From Thalassobium sp. R2A62 (GTDB taxonomy: Bacteria; Pseudomonadota; Alphaproteobacteria; Rhodobacterales; Rhodobacteraceae): a stretch of 64,000 nt of DNA. The stretch spans positions 1,172,418 to 1,236,417 of the forward strand of contig NZ_GG697169.2 in the NCBI RefSeq assembly GCF_000161835.1, given 5' to 3'. Shown in pieces: positions 1 through 10,050 of the stretch. Numbering within the stretch: the first letter of the stretch is position 1; each line of letters opens with the position of its first letter. The notes beneath the pieces were generated by a model that did no database searches, was not told the DNA's origin, and saw only the letters and a program-made list of their open reading frames with translations. A program made the position numbers and the translations under genes.

Positions 1-1677
1 CTGCGCCAATGCTTTGTTATAGGCGCGCAGAGCATCGACCTGAAACAACGCACCCAATAGCTCAGGCGGCTGATCTTCGCCCCCGAGCGTCACAACTGGG
101 ATAAACACCTCGTTGCCTGCTTCAAACAACGGCATCGCCTGTTCCAGCGTCGCGTTTGCATCCAGATATAGCCCGCTTTCTACAACCTCCCAACAGGCCT
201 CTTCTGCCGCACCTTTGGGATCATCTTTGGCACGCATCACCTCGGCCACTCGGAACAGCGCCAAGAGGTACGCTTGTGGTCCAGCCGCTAGGTGCACATC
301 ACGACGTTCCAATTGGGTTAGGAAAAACGACCGGTCCACAAGTTTAGATGCCAATGCGGTCGACAAAGAAACCGACACCATCACAGCCAGTCCAGTTTGC
401 CAGTCGCCTGTCAGTTCGAACACAATCAATGTGGTCGAAATCGGCGCACCCAAAACTGCGGCCGCCACCGCTCCCATCCCTGCCAGCGCATAGAGCGTTT
501 CTTCGCCAGACACATTTGGGAAAATCGCTGTGGCCACGATACCAAAGGCGAGTCCGGTTAACGCGCCGACCATCATGGCGGGGGAAAAGATACCACCGCC
601 CATGCGACCGCCCATTGTAACCGCAACCGCGATGATCTTGAGCACGATGAATACCATGGCCTCGTGAAAGAGCAGCGAGCCTGTCAGCGCCTGAGACGTC
701 GTCTCGTAGCCGACACCAATGACATGTGGGAACCATACGGCGATCCCGCCCAAGACCAGCCCAGCGATTGCCGGACGCAAAACCGGATGCAGTTTCATCC
801 ACCCACTCAGATGGGTCGCCACATCATCTGCCCAAAAAACCGAACGCATCAGGATCACCGCCACCAAACCGCAGACCAAACCCAGCAACAAGAAGGCCGG
901 CAATTCGACGTAGAACACCAACGCATTGTCAGCAGGTAGTACAAATTCAGTGACGTCGCCAAATTCCAAACGGCTGATCACCGTGCCCGCGACACTCGCA
1001 ATAACGATCGGCGCAAAGGCATGAACCGCAAAATGCCTAAGGATAACCTCGAGCGCAAAAAGAGCGCCCGCAATAGGCGCGTTAAAACTGGCCGAGACAC
1101 CAGCCGCCACAGCGCAGCCCAACAGATCACGCCCTGTGATCCCGTCGGCGCGGATCAGCTTGGACACATAGGTCGATATGACACCAGCGAGGTGCACAAC
1201 CGGCCCCTCTCGCCCTGTCGAGCCGCCTGTCGACAGTGTGACAAAAGATGCCAACGCTGACCCAAGACCTTCTTTGATTTCAACGCGGCCTTCTCGTAGG
1301 GCGGACCCTTCGATCACATCCGCGACAGAACGGGCGCGACCATCACCAGTCGTCAAATGAAGGATCAAGCCGACGACCAAACCGCCCATGACAGGGATGA
1401 CGACAATCCAATACCATTCGAGCGACGTCATGAAGCTATGCAAACGGCTGACGTCATCCGTGCCGTAGACAAACGCTTGTAGACCGTCGATGCCTTTGCG
1501 AAATCCAAGGGCGGCAAAGCCCGCGACGATACCGATCAGCAGGGCTAGAAACCAAAACTGAAGTTGGCTGGGGCCTCGTTCGCGCATCACCCGCCATCCT
1601 CGCAAGCATGCTGCACGCCCCTCTCGCACCCCTTGGCTGATGAGGTTCTGCTTGGGTGTCGTTGGATCGTCGGACAT
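1..1677 (-). CDS. ClC-family chloride channel/transporter with CBS region (3' end cut by window)
   Basis: Voltage-gated-type ClC protein moving chloride, possibly with proton exchange, across the inner membrane. The reading frame stays open from ATG at 1677 to the left edge (559 codons seen). The selectivity motif GSTGREGP (about residues 153-160) contains the gating glutamate, and GGGIFSP later matches the conserved GxFxP filter. Many hydrophobic helices lie between them. The last ~100 visible residues look like the cytoplasmic CBS part found in long bacterial ClC proteins. It diverges from the FAD oxidase at 1771 across 93 bp. The C-terminus is outside the window, so CBS completeness cannot be judged. 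Confidence 0.9.
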   Translation of the reverse strand, partial: MSDDPTTPKQNLISQGVREGRAACLRGWRVMRERGPSQLQFWFLALLIGIVAGFAALGFRKGIDGLQAFVYGTDDVSRLHSFMTSLEWYWIVVIPVMGGLVVGLILHLTTGDGRARSVADVIEGSALREGRVEIKEGLGSALASFVTLSTGGSTGREGPVVHLAGVISTYVSKLIRADGITGRDLLGCAVAAGVSASFNAPIAGALFALEVILRHFAVHAFAPIVIASVAGTVISRLEFGDVTEFVLPADNALVFYVELPAFLLLGLVCGLVAVILMRSVFWADDVATHLSGWMKLHPVLRPAIAGLVLGGIAVWFPHVIGVGYETTSQALTGSLLFHEAMVFIVLKIIAVAVTMGGRMGGGIFSPAMMVGALTGLAFGIVATAIFPNVSGEETLYALAGMGAVAAAVLGAPISTTLIVFELTGDWQTGLAVMVSVSLSTALASKLVDRSFFLTQLERRDVHLAAGPQAYLLALFRVAEVMRAKDDPKGAAEEACWEVVESGLYLDANATLEQAMPLFEAGNEVFIPVVTLGGEDQPPELLGALFQVDALRAYNKALAQ

Positions 1678-1770
1678 AGGTGCGGCTTTGTGACGGGTAC
1701 GCGGGCTTAGGCTTTGCCCCGACCTCCCGTATCGCCTAGGCTCTACCACGCAATCAAAGGGGCATGGCCA

Positions 1771-3144
1771 ATGACCATCACATCCGCAATTGAGGCGTTG
1801 ATCCCAGTCTTAGGCGAAAGGCTGTCGCGCTCCAAGTCCGATCTCGACCTGCATGGCGCCTCAGAGAGCCATTTTGCCAATACTCCTCCCGATGCGGTCG
1901 TCTATCCAACCTCTACCGAAGAAACCGCGGAGATCGTAAAGATATGCGCAGCCCATGATTGCCCCGTGATCCCATATGGAACAGGCACTGCTCTCGAAGG
2001 GCATACTCTTGCGGTGCGAGGCGGGATAACGGTCGATTTCAGCCGCATGAATGCTGTCATCGAAATCAATGCCGAGGATATGGATTGCCGTGTACAACCC
2101 GGCATCACGCGTGAGGCATTGAACACGGAGTTGCGTGCCACTGGTTTGTTCTTTCCCGTAGACCCCGGTGCGAACGCATCCCTAGGTGGTATGGCAGCGA
2201 CCCGAGCCAGCGGCACGACTGCAGTCAGATACGGCACAATGCGAGACACGGTTTTGGGACTGGCCGTAGTCACTGCCGACGGGCGGATCATTCAGACCGG
2301 AACCCGCGCGCGAAAATCTAGCGCTGGGTATGATATGACCGCGCTCTTTGTTGGCTCAGAGGGGACATTGGGCCTAATCACCGAGCTGACCCTGCGGCTT
2401 CAGGGTCAACCCGAGGCAATCGCCGCAGGTATCTGTGCGTTCGATGACATGGACGCGGCAGTTGCTGCCGTGACCACCACGATCCAAATGGGCATTCCCA
2501 TGGCGCGCATCGAATTTGTTGATGCCTCAACGGCCCAAGCCTTTAGTGCGTACTCTGGCATCGAAATGCCCGCAAAGCCCCATTTGATGATTGAGTTTCA
2601 TGGCTCTGACGACGGGGTCGCCGAGCAATCAGATGTTTTTGCCGAAATCGTAGCCGATCACGGCGGCTCGCCCTTTCAATGGTCCGCCATGGCAGAAGAC
2701 CGCACCAAACTCTGGGCGATGCGGCACAACGGATATTATGCTATCCTCGCCTCTCGTCCAGGTGCGCGGGCCGTCGTTACGGACGTTTGTGTACCCATCA
2801 GCAAACTTGCCCAAGCGGTCGAAGAAACCCGCACCGATATCGCAGCGTCCCCTATCCCGGGACCTATTTTGGGACATGTGGGCGATGGAAACTTTCACGC
2901 GATCCTTTTATTGGACCCAGATAGTGCCGACGAAAAGGCCGCAGCATTGGACCTGTCTGCCCGCATGGCTGAACGCGCATTGCGTCTAGGTGGCACTGTG
3001 ACAGGCGAGCATGGCGTAGGCGTGGGCAAGATGGACTATATGACCGCTGAACACGGCGACGCATGGGCCATTATGGGTGATATCAAACGCGCCATGGACC
3101 CAAAGAACATTCTAAACCCCGGTAAGGTCGTGCAGATTAACTGA
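1771..3144 (+). CDS. FAD-linked oxidase, D-lactate/glycolate dehydrogenase (GlcD/DLD) type
   Basis: Flavoprotein of 457 residues that probably oxidises a 2-hydroxy acid such as D-lactate or glycolate and passes electrons to the respiratory chain. The FAD-binding PCMH domain includes YGTGTALEGHT (about residues 67-77) and a GSEGTLG stretch. The C-terminal oxidase domain has HVGDGNFH (about 368) and GEHGVGVGK (about 411), both typical of the D-lactate dehydrogenase (cytochrome) branch. The ATG at 1771 was chosen because it follows an AAAGGGG ribosome site and starts just before the conserved domain; an in-frame upstream ATG at 1714 has no such site. It ends one base before the convergent recN stop. 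Exact substrate not determinable. Confidence 0.9.
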   Translation: MTITSAIEALIPVLGERLSRSKSDLDLHGASESHFANTPPDAVVYPTSTEETAEIVKICAAHDCPVIPYGTGTALEGHTLAVRGGITVDFSRMNAVIEINAEDMDCRVQPGITREALNTELRATGLFFPVDPGANASLGGMAATRASGTTAVRYGTMRDTVLGLAVVTADGRIIQTGTRARKSSAGYDMTALFVGSEGTLGLITELTLRLQGQPEAIAAGICAFDDMDAAVAAVTTTIQMGIPMARIEFVDASTAQAFSAYSGIEMPAKPHLMIEFHGSDDGVAEQSDVFAEIVADHGGSPFQWSAMAEDRTKLWAMRHNGYYAILASRPGARAVVTDVCVPISKLAQAVEETRTDIAASPIPGPILGHVGDGNFHAILLLDPDSADEKAAALDLSARMAERALRLGGTVTGEHGVGVGKMDYMTAEHGDAWAIMGDIKRAMDPKNILNPGKVVQIN

Positions 3145-4782
3145 CTAGCTATTCATCAGGGCGCGCGCGGCATCGCGGGCGGCATCCGTGATCGTATCGC
3201 CCGACAACATGCGGGCGATTTCGTCCACGCGGGCATCGGCACCAAGCGGCACAACAGTCGACAATGTTGCATCAGCTGTTTGACGTTTCTCAACGCGCCA
3301 GTGATGACCGCCGAGTGCTGCAACTTGCGGTGAGTGCGTCACCACCAACACCTGACCACCGTCCGCCAAACCGGCCAACCGACGACCAACAGCATCTGCC
3401 GTTGCCCCGCCGACACCGCGGTCAATTTCGTCAAAGATCATGGTCAGCCCACCCACATCACGCGTCAAACAAACCTTGAGCGCCAAGAGAAAGCGCGACA
3501 GCTCGCCACCAGATGCAATTTTTCCGATTGGACCAGACGGCGCACCGGGGTTCGTGGCAACTGTAAACGCGACTTGGTCCTGCCCGTCCGGACCAGCCGT
3601 ATCTAGGGTGACATCCGTCGCAAAAACAGCCCGCTCCATTTTGAGCGGCGCGAGCTCAGACGCCATCGCCGTGTCCAGCGCTTTGGCCGCTTTGCTGCGC
3701 TTCGCACTTAGCGCGTCAGCCGCTTTCGCATAGCGCGTTTCAGCCTCAGCCACCGCCGCCTTTAGCGTGATCAAATCGGCCTCGCCTTGGTCCAAGCGGG
3801 TCAGTCGTTCACGCAAATCATGAGCGAACCGCCGTAGATCGTCGGCTTGGACGTTGTGTTTGCGGGCCATTGCGCGGATCGCGAACAATCGCTCTTCTGC
3901 ATCGTCCAAGTCAGTCGGGTTGAAATGCAAACTATCGAGAAAGCCGTCGACCCCGACCTGTGCCTCGCCCAGTTCAATCATGGCACGTTCAAGCGCGGCC
4001 ATGGGTGCGTCTAGCCCGCCCTCAGCCTGCTCCATCGCCCCTTCGAGCCAGCGCATGCCGTCGACAATCTGGCCGTCACCGCCCGCCAATGCATCGCGTG
4101 CATTGCCGATGTCGTCGCGAATACGTTCTGCCGCTTGCATCAAACGGCGCTGGGTATCCAGCGTCGCCTCTTCGCCCGGCTCTGGCGCCAATTGGTCCAG
4201 CTCATCCACTGCGTGACGCAGAAATTCTTCTTCGTCTTTGGCCGCTTGGATCGCCTCTTGGCCCGCGGTCAGAGCTTTTCGAGCCTCGGACAAAGCACGC
4301 CACGATTTGCGCGTTGGACCCAGATCAACCTGTCCAAAACTATCCAGCAGACCGCGATGCCCCCGCGCATTTAGCAATCCGCGGTCATCATGCTGACCGT
4401 GCAATTCAATCAACGTGTCCGACAGCGCCCGCAGAACTTCGCCGCTGGCACGGCGGTCATTGACCCACGCCGTTTTGCGGCCATCGCGCGTGTTCACACG
4501 GCGAAGGATCAATTCATCGGATGGCTCGAACCCTGCGTCTTGGAGAACGTTATGCGCTGGATGGCCCTGTGGCAGATCAAACCACGCAGTGACTTCGCCC
4601 TGCTCGGCTCCGGAACGGACCAATTCTGCACGGCCGCGCCACCCAAGGACGAAACCGAGGGAATCCAACAAGATCGATTTGCCCGCACCCGTTTCACCCG
4701 TCAACACATTGAGACCCGGCTCGAATTCGAGCTCGAGGCGATCAATGATCAACATATCCCTGATGTCTAGGCCGCGTAGCAT
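3145..4782 (-). CDS. recN: DNA repair protein RecN
   Basis: SMC-like ATPase of double-strand break repair, 545 residues, normal family length. Walker A GETGAGKS lies at residues 29-36 and the Walker B/D-loop region reads IFDEIDRGVGG near the C-terminus, with a long coiled-coil middle rich in Ala, Glu and Arg. The ABC signature region reads SGGELSRFLLALK. The ATG at 4782 is preferred over one 13 codons upstream because AGCAGGA sits nine bases before it and family members begin with an MLxxL-type strand. It follows bamD by 16 bp, at the tail of the envelope/division block, an order common in alphaproteobacteria. Confidence 0.97.
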   Translation of the reverse strand: MLRGLDIRDMLIIDRLELEFEPGLNVLTGETGAGKSILLDSLGFVLGWRGRAELVRSGAEQGEVTAWFDLPQGHPAHNVLQDAGFEPSDELILRRVNTRDGRKTAWVNDRRASGEVLRALSDTLIELHGQHDDRGLLNARGHRGLLDSFGQVDLGPTRKSWRALSEARKALTAGQEAIQAAKDEEEFLRHAVDELDQLAPEPGEEATLDTQRRLMQAAERIRDDIGNARDALAGGDGQIVDGMRWLEGAMEQAEGGLDAPMAALERAMIELGEAQVGVDGFLDSLHFNPTDLDDAEERLFAIRAMARKHNVQADDLRRFAHDLRERLTRLDQGEADLITLKAAVAEAETRYAKAADALSAKRSKAAKALDTAMASELAPLKMERAVFATDVTLDTAGPDGQDQVAFTVATNPGAPSGPIGKIASGGELSRFLLALKVCLTRDVGGLTMIFDEIDRGVGGATADAVGRRLAGLADGGQVLVVTHSPQVAALGGHHWRVEKRQTADATLSTVVPLGADARVDEIARMLSGDTITDAARDAARALMNS

Positions 4783-4798
4783 GGGCAATCCTGCTGGA

Positions 4799-5653
4799 TC
4801 AGATCCATTCGCCGCGCACAACTTGGCGGTAGATTGCGGACAACCAGTTGTCCCCGCGCGAGCGCATCTCTAACCCACGGCCCGTCAACAACGAATAGCT
4901 GTCTTGGTACCATTCTGTGGACTGATAGTTGTGGCCCAAAATCGCACCAGCAGTTTGTGCCTCATCTGTCAGACCAAGGCTGAGATACGCCTCGACGAGA
5001 CGGTGCAGCGCCTCGGGCGTGTGCGATGTGGTCTGGAAATCTTCAACAACCGTCCGGAAACGGTTGATCGACGCGGCATAGTGCCCGTCCTGGATGTAGT
5101 ACCGTCCGATTTCCATCTCTTTGGCCGCCAAGTGATCAAACGCGAGATCAAACTTGAGGATCGAAGAACGTGCATATTCACTGTCTGGATAGCGTTCGAT
5201 CACAGTGCGTAGTGCCTGCAATGCCTGGAATGTCAGGCCCTGATCACGACCGATTTCATCAATCTGATCGTAGTAGGACAACGCCAACAGATACTGCGCA
5301 TAAGCCGCATCTTCGTCAGCAGGGTAAAAATCGATGAAGCGCTGAGCGGACGACCGGCTGTTGGGGTAGTCGCGATCCTTATGATAGGCAAAAGCCTGCA
5401 TAATCAGCGCGCGTTTTGCCCATTCGGAATATGGGTATAGGCGTTCAATTTCACCAAAGTAGAAAGCGGCGTCATCTTCGCGGCCACGGTTCAATTCGAA
5501 CTCGCCCCGTTGAAAAATCTCTTCTGCCGAATAGTTTTCAAGCGGCACTTTGGGGCGGCTGTCAAAGCTACCGCACCCCGCCAAAAGGCCCACGACCAGA
5601 ACAGTTCCGATCCGTGTGCTCCACCGCTTTGATGTTGTGCTGCGGCCCGTCAT
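4799..5653 (-). CDS. bamD: Outer membrane assembly lipoprotein BamD
   Basis: Essential lipoprotein of the BAM complex, which folds beta-barrel proteins into the outer membrane. A lipoprotein signal peptide is followed by the lipobox LLAGC (cysteine about residue 27), then tetratricopeptide repeats with YPYSEWAKRA, YPADEDAAYAQYLLA and YPDSEYARSS signatures typical of BamD/ComL. Length of 284 residues fits the family. Translation likely begins at ATG 5653, which has AGGGG nine bases upstream; an in-frame GTG at 5677 would add eight residues. It lies between lpxC and recN on the same strand. Confidence 0.95.
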   Translation of the reverse strand: MTGRSTTSKRWSTRIGTVLVVGLLAGCGSFDSRPKVPLENYSAEEIFQRGEFELNRGREDDAAFYFGEIERLYPYSEWAKRALIMQAFAYHKDRDYPNSRSSAQRFIDFYPADEDAAYAQYLLALSYYDQIDEIGRDQGLTFQALQALRTVIERYPDSEYARSSILKFDLAFDHLAAKEMEIGRYYIQDGHYAASINRFRTVVEDFQTTSHTPEALHRLVEAYLSLGLTDEAQTAGAILGHNYQSTEWYQDSYSLLTGRGLEMRSRGDNWLSAIYRQVVRGEWI

Positions 5654-5810
5654 GCCCGCTACCCCTGCTACGATCACCCGAGGACTTAGTCCCTTGTTAT
5701 CGAAGGTCTAGCATAGAAAAATCCGGTGCAAAATGCCTTTGATGCAGGAAATCGCATTGCATCGGCGGCAATAGGCGCAACATTAAGAATAATGGATGAT
5801 TTTCAGTGCC

Positions 5811-6734
5811 TTAGGCAACTGCGATCAAGTCACCGTGATGAACGCCAACACCCGGCAAACGTGCCGCCATGGACGTGTCGCACACAACCATGCGGAATGC
5901 AGTCGGATCAGCAAAGAGCGCACGCAGCAAACCATTGGTCATCGCGTGGCCTGCCTTGTAGCCCGTATAGCGCCCCAAGATCGGTGCGCCAGCAGTAAAG
6001 AGGTCGCCCAATGCGTCTAGCATCTTGTGTCGAACGGCTTCGTCATCATGGCGCAAACCACCTGGTGTCAGAACCGTGGCACCATCAACCACAACAGCAT
6101 TTTCGACTGTGCCACCACGGGCAAGTCCATTTGCGCGCATCGCATCGACGTCAGCCTGACGGCAGAATGTACGGCTGTCGCACAATTCGCGGACAAATGC
6201 ACCATTGGCCATGTTAAGCGTCTTTTGCTGATGGCCGATCGCCGCATCATCAAAATCAATTTCAAAGTTGATCTGCAGCGACGTTGCTGGATCAAGACGC
6301 GCATATCCGTCGCCCTGCTCGATCATGACCGGACGCAAAACTTCGATCGCGCGGATCGGAGATGCCAAACGGCGAACGCCAGCGCGCATCAGACCGCGCA
6401 CAAAACCAGCCGAGCTGCCGTCCAAGATCGGAACTTCTGACCCGTTGATGTCGATGATCGCATTGTGGACACCGCAGCCTGCAAGCGCGGCCATGACATG
6501 TTCAATCGTGGAAACCGATACGCCGTCGTCTGTCACAATCTTTGTGCAGAGCGGAGATACGATAACAGAATCCCAACGTGCAGGGATCAAAACGTCACCC
6601 TGTGGCAGATCCGTACGACGGAACCAGATGCCCTGTTCAGCAGAGGCTGGTGTAACAATCATACGCACAGCTTCGCCCGAGTGGAGACCCACCCCGTCGA
6701 ACTGAACTTCTGATTTAACCGTTGTTTGCACCAA
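5811..6734 (-). CDS. lpxC: UDP-3-O-acyl-N-acetylglucosamine deacetylase LpxC
   Basis: Zinc deacetylase that catalyses the committed step of lipid A synthesis in the cytoplasm. The 307-residue protein has the substrate loop GVGLHSGE near its start, the zinc-binding STIEHVMAAL (His at 79) and RHKMLDALGDL (His and Asp of the zinc site), and a late H265-type region GHAMTNGLL. The start is not an ATG: TTG (6734) and GTG (6731) are in frame, with GAGG a few bases upstream, while the nearby ATG is out of frame. It follows ftsZ after a terminator, so it probably has its own promoter in the 214-bp gap. Confidence 0.97.
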   Translation of the reverse strand: MVQTTVKSEVQFDGVGLHSGEAVRMIVTPASAEQGIWFRRTDLPQGDVLIPARWDSVIVSPLCTKIVTDDGVSVSTIEHVMAALAGCGVHNAIIDINGSEVPILDGSSAGFVRGLMRAGVRRLASPIRAIEVLRPVMIEQGDGYARLDPATSLQINFEIDFDDAAIGHQQKTLNMANGAFVRELCDSRTFCRQADVDAMRANGLARGGTVENAVVVDGATVLTPGGLRHDDEAVRHKMLDALGDLFTAGAPILGRYTGYKAGHAMTNGLLRALFADPTAFRMVVCDTSMAARLPGVGVHHGDLIAVA

Positions 6735-6899
6735 TGCGCCTCATAAGGGAATCGTGTGTGATTGCTTGCCAAACAGTTAAAAGCGCCCCTCACAGACCTC
6801 AAATCAAGGATTGTAACCGTTTGAAACATGTCCGCGAGCGGACGGCGAATTCCTGCCCAAATTCATTTTTGGTCGCGCAGAACCCGTTGTTCTGAAACG

Positions 6900-6925
6900 A
6901 AAAAGGGCTGCGCAATGGCAGCCCT
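6900..6925 (-). terminator. Rho-independent terminator after ftsZ
   Basis: Read on the minus strand, GGGCTGC and GCAGCCC form a perfect 7-bp stem with a short CATTGC-type loop, followed by TTTTT. It begins 24 bases after the ftsZ stop and separates the dcw cluster from lpxC. Confidence 0.9.
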
Positions 6926-6948
6926 CTTCCTAAAATTGTGACGCGGCG

Positions 6949-8538
6949 TTAGTTCGCTTGGCGACGCAGAAACGCTGGAATTTCGATACGTTCCTGCTCT
7001 GGATCAACCTGCTGCGCAGGTTGCTGCTCTTGGTGCATCTGCTGAACCGGCGGCTGCTGGCGTGCAGGTTCTGCAGCTTCAGCGTTTTGACCAGTCATGC
7101 GGTTGATCAGAGAGTTGATCAAGCGCGGACGCTCGTCGTCTGCTATCGGAGCGTCTGTTGCAGGTGTTGCTGCAGCAGGGGCTGCGCCGGTTGCTGGGCC
7201 ACGTTGAACAGCGGCTTGCAGACGCGCCATTGCTTCTGGCGAAGGCTGACCTGCAGGACGCGCCTGAGGTGCAACGAATGCTTCTGCAACTGGCTCGGCT
7301 GGTGCCGGTGCTGGCTGATATGCGGGAGGTGGCATGTCATCCAACTGTTCGTTCATTGGCTCAAAGATGTCTTCAGCTTGCTCTTGCTGCGCGGATGCAG
7401 TCGCGTCAAATCCCGAAAACAGCTCGGGTTCTGCTTCAACTTGTGGCTGCTGGGCCGCTACTGGCGCAGCAGCAGGTGCCGCCGCAACAGGTGCCGGATC
7501 GTTCGTCACACGCTCGGTCGAGCCGATGGCCGACAAGCTGCGGCGTGGCAAAGGCATATCTGCGTGGCTTTCGACAGCATCGATGCCAGTCGCGACAACG
7601 CTGACACGCATGCCACCTTCCATTCCAGCATCGAGGGTCGAACCCACGATGATGTTGGCTTCTGGATCGACTTGCTCGCGGATTTTGTTGGCCGCTTCGT
7701 CGAGTTCGAAGAGTGTCAGATCGTAACCACCAGTGATGTTGATCAAAACGCCCTTGGCACCGTTCAGCGAAATTTCGTCGAGCAGTGGGTTCGCGATCGC
7801 CTTTTCTGCAGCTTCAATAGCGCGGTTTTCACCGGTCGCTTCGCCTGTGCCCATCATCGCCTTGCCCATCTCGTCCATTACCGCGCGTACGTCGGCAAAG
7901 TCGAGGTTAATCAGGCCAGGACGAACCATCAGATCGGTCACACCCTTAACACCTTGGTACAGCACGTCATCGGCGAGACCAAAGGCTTCGGTGAATGTTG
8001 TTTTCTCGTTGGCGAGACGGAACAGGTTCTGGTTTGGAATGATGATCAGTGTGTCGACCACCTTTTGCAGCGCCTCAACACCGGCCTCAGCCTGTGCCAT
8101 ACGCTTGCCACCCTCAAACTGGAACGGCTTGGTTACAACACCAACAGTCAGGACACCCAATTCGCGTGCGGCCTGTGCAATAATTGGCGCGGCACCCGTA
8201 CCAGTGCCACCGCCCATACCAGCAGTGATGAAGCACATGTGTGCGCCAGCGAGATGATCAACGATCTGCTCGATGCTTTCTTCAGCAGCGGCGGCGCCAA
8301 CAGTTGCCCGTGCGCCCGCGCCCAAACCTTCGGTGACTTTCACACCCAGCTGAACCTTGCTTGACGACTTGGAGGACTGCAACGCCTGAGCGTCTGTGTT
8401 CGCCACAACAAAATCAACACCCTCGAGCTCTTGCTCGATCATATTGTTGACCGCGTTGCCGCCTGCCCCACCAACACCAAATACGGTGATGCGTGGCTTT
8501 AATTCTTCTTGCCCTGGCATGGTGAGGTTCAGTGTCAT
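6949..8538 (-). CDS. ftsZ: Cell division protein FtsZ
   Basis: Tubulin-like GTPase that forms the Z-ring. The GTP-binding tubulin signature GGGTGTG is at residues 109-115, preceded by [13 protein letters not shown]. The 529-residue length reflects a long Pro/Gln/Ala-rich linker (about residues 330-510) typical of alphaproteobacterial FtsZ. It ends in a conserved C-terminal peptide, [10 protein letters not shown], for binding FtsA and other partners. It is separated from ftsA by 177 bp, enough for its own promoter, and followed by a strong terminator. Start at ATG 8538 matches family N-termini. Confidence 0.98.
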   Translation of the reverse strand: MTLNLTMPGQEELKPRITVFGVGGAGGNAVNNMIEQELEGVDFVVANTDAQALQSSKSSSKVQLGVKVTEGLGAGARATVGAAAAEESIEQIVDHLAGAHMCFITAGMGGGTGTGAAPIIAQAARELGVLTVGVVTKPFQFEGGKRMAQAEAGVEALQKVVDTLIIIPNQNLFRLANEKTTFTEAFGLADDVLYQGVKGVTDLMVRPGLINLDFADVRAVMDEMGKAMMGTGEATGENRAIEAAEKAIANPLLDEISLNGAKGVLINITGGYDLTLFELDEAANKIREQVDPEANIIVGSTLDAGMEGGMRVSVVATGIDAVESHADMPLPRRSLSAIGSTERVTNDPAPVAAAPAAAPVAAQQPQVEAEPELFSGFDATASAQQEQAEDIFEPMNEQLDDMPPPAYQPAPAPAEPVAEAFVAPQARPAGQPSPEAMARLQAAVQRGPATGAAPAAATPATDAPIADDERPRLINSLINRMTGQNAEAAEPARQQPPVQQMHQEQQPAQQVDPEQERIEIPAFLRRQAN

Positions 8539-8715
8539 GTGTCTGTCCGCCTGTTTTTGCTAGCCCCGAGCCACCGGGTATTTTTTGCCTAATTTGCGCT
8601 ATCGTAGCCGTTTTGCCGCACCTCGTCACGAAAAAAACACGATTCAGGCACTAAATATTGACTGTTTTGGGCATGTTGTTCGCCGGATATCGTCCAATCG
8701 GCAAGATATTGCGTA

Positions 8716-10050
8716 TCACCAGTTGTCGCGGAACCAACGGACAGCGCGTTTAAGCGATCTGGCTGGATAACGTTCGGCGGGAATATCAAAATCCCACCAC
8801 TCGTCTTGCGGGTTCGCAGCAAAGAGGCACAGCCCCACTGCGCTGGCAAATGCGGGACCCGTTGCAGCCTGTGGCAAGCCTTGAACGCGCAATGGGCGAC
8901 CCAGTCGCACCTGCTGCCCCAAGATCTTGGAAGCCAATCCATCAAGGCCAGGAATTTGGCTTGCACCACCGGTCAGAACGATCTGTTGGCTCGGCAAATG
9001 CTCGAACCCTGCTGCATCTAATCGGCTGCGCACCTCTTCGAGGATCTCTTCGACCCGTGGCCGCATGATGCCGATCAGTTCTGCGCGACTAACGGTGCGA
9101 CGATCATGTTCCCAATCGCCAGTGTCGCCGCCAATTTCGATCATTTCGCGGTCGTCCATGCCGGTGGCGAACACGCCGCCATAGAATGTCTTGATCCGTT
9201 CTGCAGTCGCCGTTGGCACCTGCAAACCCATCGAGATATCGGACGTCACGTGGTCCCCGCCCATGCGGACACTATCGGCATAGATCATATGCTTTTTGAT
9301 AAAGACGCTGATGCCAGTTGAACCGCCGCCCAGATCAATACACGCCGATCCAAGCTCTTGTTCGTCTTCCACCAGCGATGAAATACCCGCCGCATAAGCA
9401 GACGACGCAACACCGGCCAGTTCTAGGTCGCAGCGTTTGATACAATAGAGGATGTTCTGAACCGCAGCGGCATCCACAGTCAGCAAATGCATGTCTGTCG
9501 TCAGCTTGTGACCGATCTGGCCCCGCGGATCAGCCAGACCGCTGCGATGATCCAGCGCAAAGTTAATCGGTTGTGCGTGCATCACCTCGCGGTCTTCACC
9601 GTAATCCGGCACTTCGCACGCGGCCAAGACGCGGCCCACATCAGCCTCTGAGACAAAGCTGCCTTCGATCCCGACTTCACCATCCAGTCCGTATGAACGA
9701 GGGCGCGCACCTGCAAGACAGGCAATCACATGATCAACCCGAACCTGAGCCATCTTTTGCGCAGCCTGAACAGCCGTGCGGATCGCGCGTTCAGTTTCTT
9801 GCATTGCATCGATTTCGCCAAAACGAACACCGCGCGAACGCGTTGTCGCGGCACCGATCACCCGAAACGACGATTGCCCAGCCATTGAACCCACGCCATC
9901 GGCGTCTTTGAAACGGTCAGGGCCATCAAAACGAAGCACCAGACACCCAATCTTGGAGGTCCCGATGTCGAGGATGACGATGACGCCCCTTTGCATGGCG
10001 GCCTGCCGCATATTCCGCATTGCCCGCTGACGCTGATACAGGTCTGTCAT
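8716..10050 (-). CDS. ftsA: Cell division protein FtsA
   Basis: Actin-like ATPase that tethers FtsZ to the membrane and recruits later divisome proteins. The 444-residue protein starts with a short basic segment, then the phosphate-1 motif ILDIGTSKIGCLV, an internal SHS2/1C region, CIDLGGGSTGISVF (phosphate-2) and VLTGGASQIPGL (adenosine motif). The C-terminus, RAVRWFRDNW, is an amphipathic membrane-targeting helix. Its ATG overlaps the ftsQ stop in a TGATG arrangement, implying translational coupling. Confidence 0.97.
   Translation of the reverse strand: MTDLYQRQRAMRNMRQAAMQRGVIVILDIGTSKIGCLVLRFDGPDRFKDADGVGSMAGQSSFRVIGAATTRSRGVRFGEIDAMQETERAIRTAVQAAQKMAQVRVDHVIACLAGARPRSYGLDGEVGIEGSFVSEADVGRVLAACEVPDYGEDREVMHAQPINFALDHRSGLADPRGQIGHKLTTDMHLLTVDAAAVQNILYCIKRCDLELAGVASSAYAAGISSLVEDEQELGSACIDLGGGSTGISVFIKKHMIYADSVRMGGDHVTSDISMGLQVPTATAERIKTFYGGVFATGMDDREMIEIGGDTGDWEHDRRTVSRAELIGIMRPRVEEILEEVRSRLDAAGFEHLPSQQIVLTGGASQIPGLDGLASKILGQQVRLGRPLRVQGLPQAATGPAFASAVGLCLFAANPQDEWWDFDIPAERYPARSLKRAVRWFRDNW

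Noticed and set aside
6958-8364. Long open frame (468 codons) antisense to ftsZ
   Set aside because: Cys/Arg/Trp-rich translation without motifs, explained by the third-position bias of ftsZ on the other strand.
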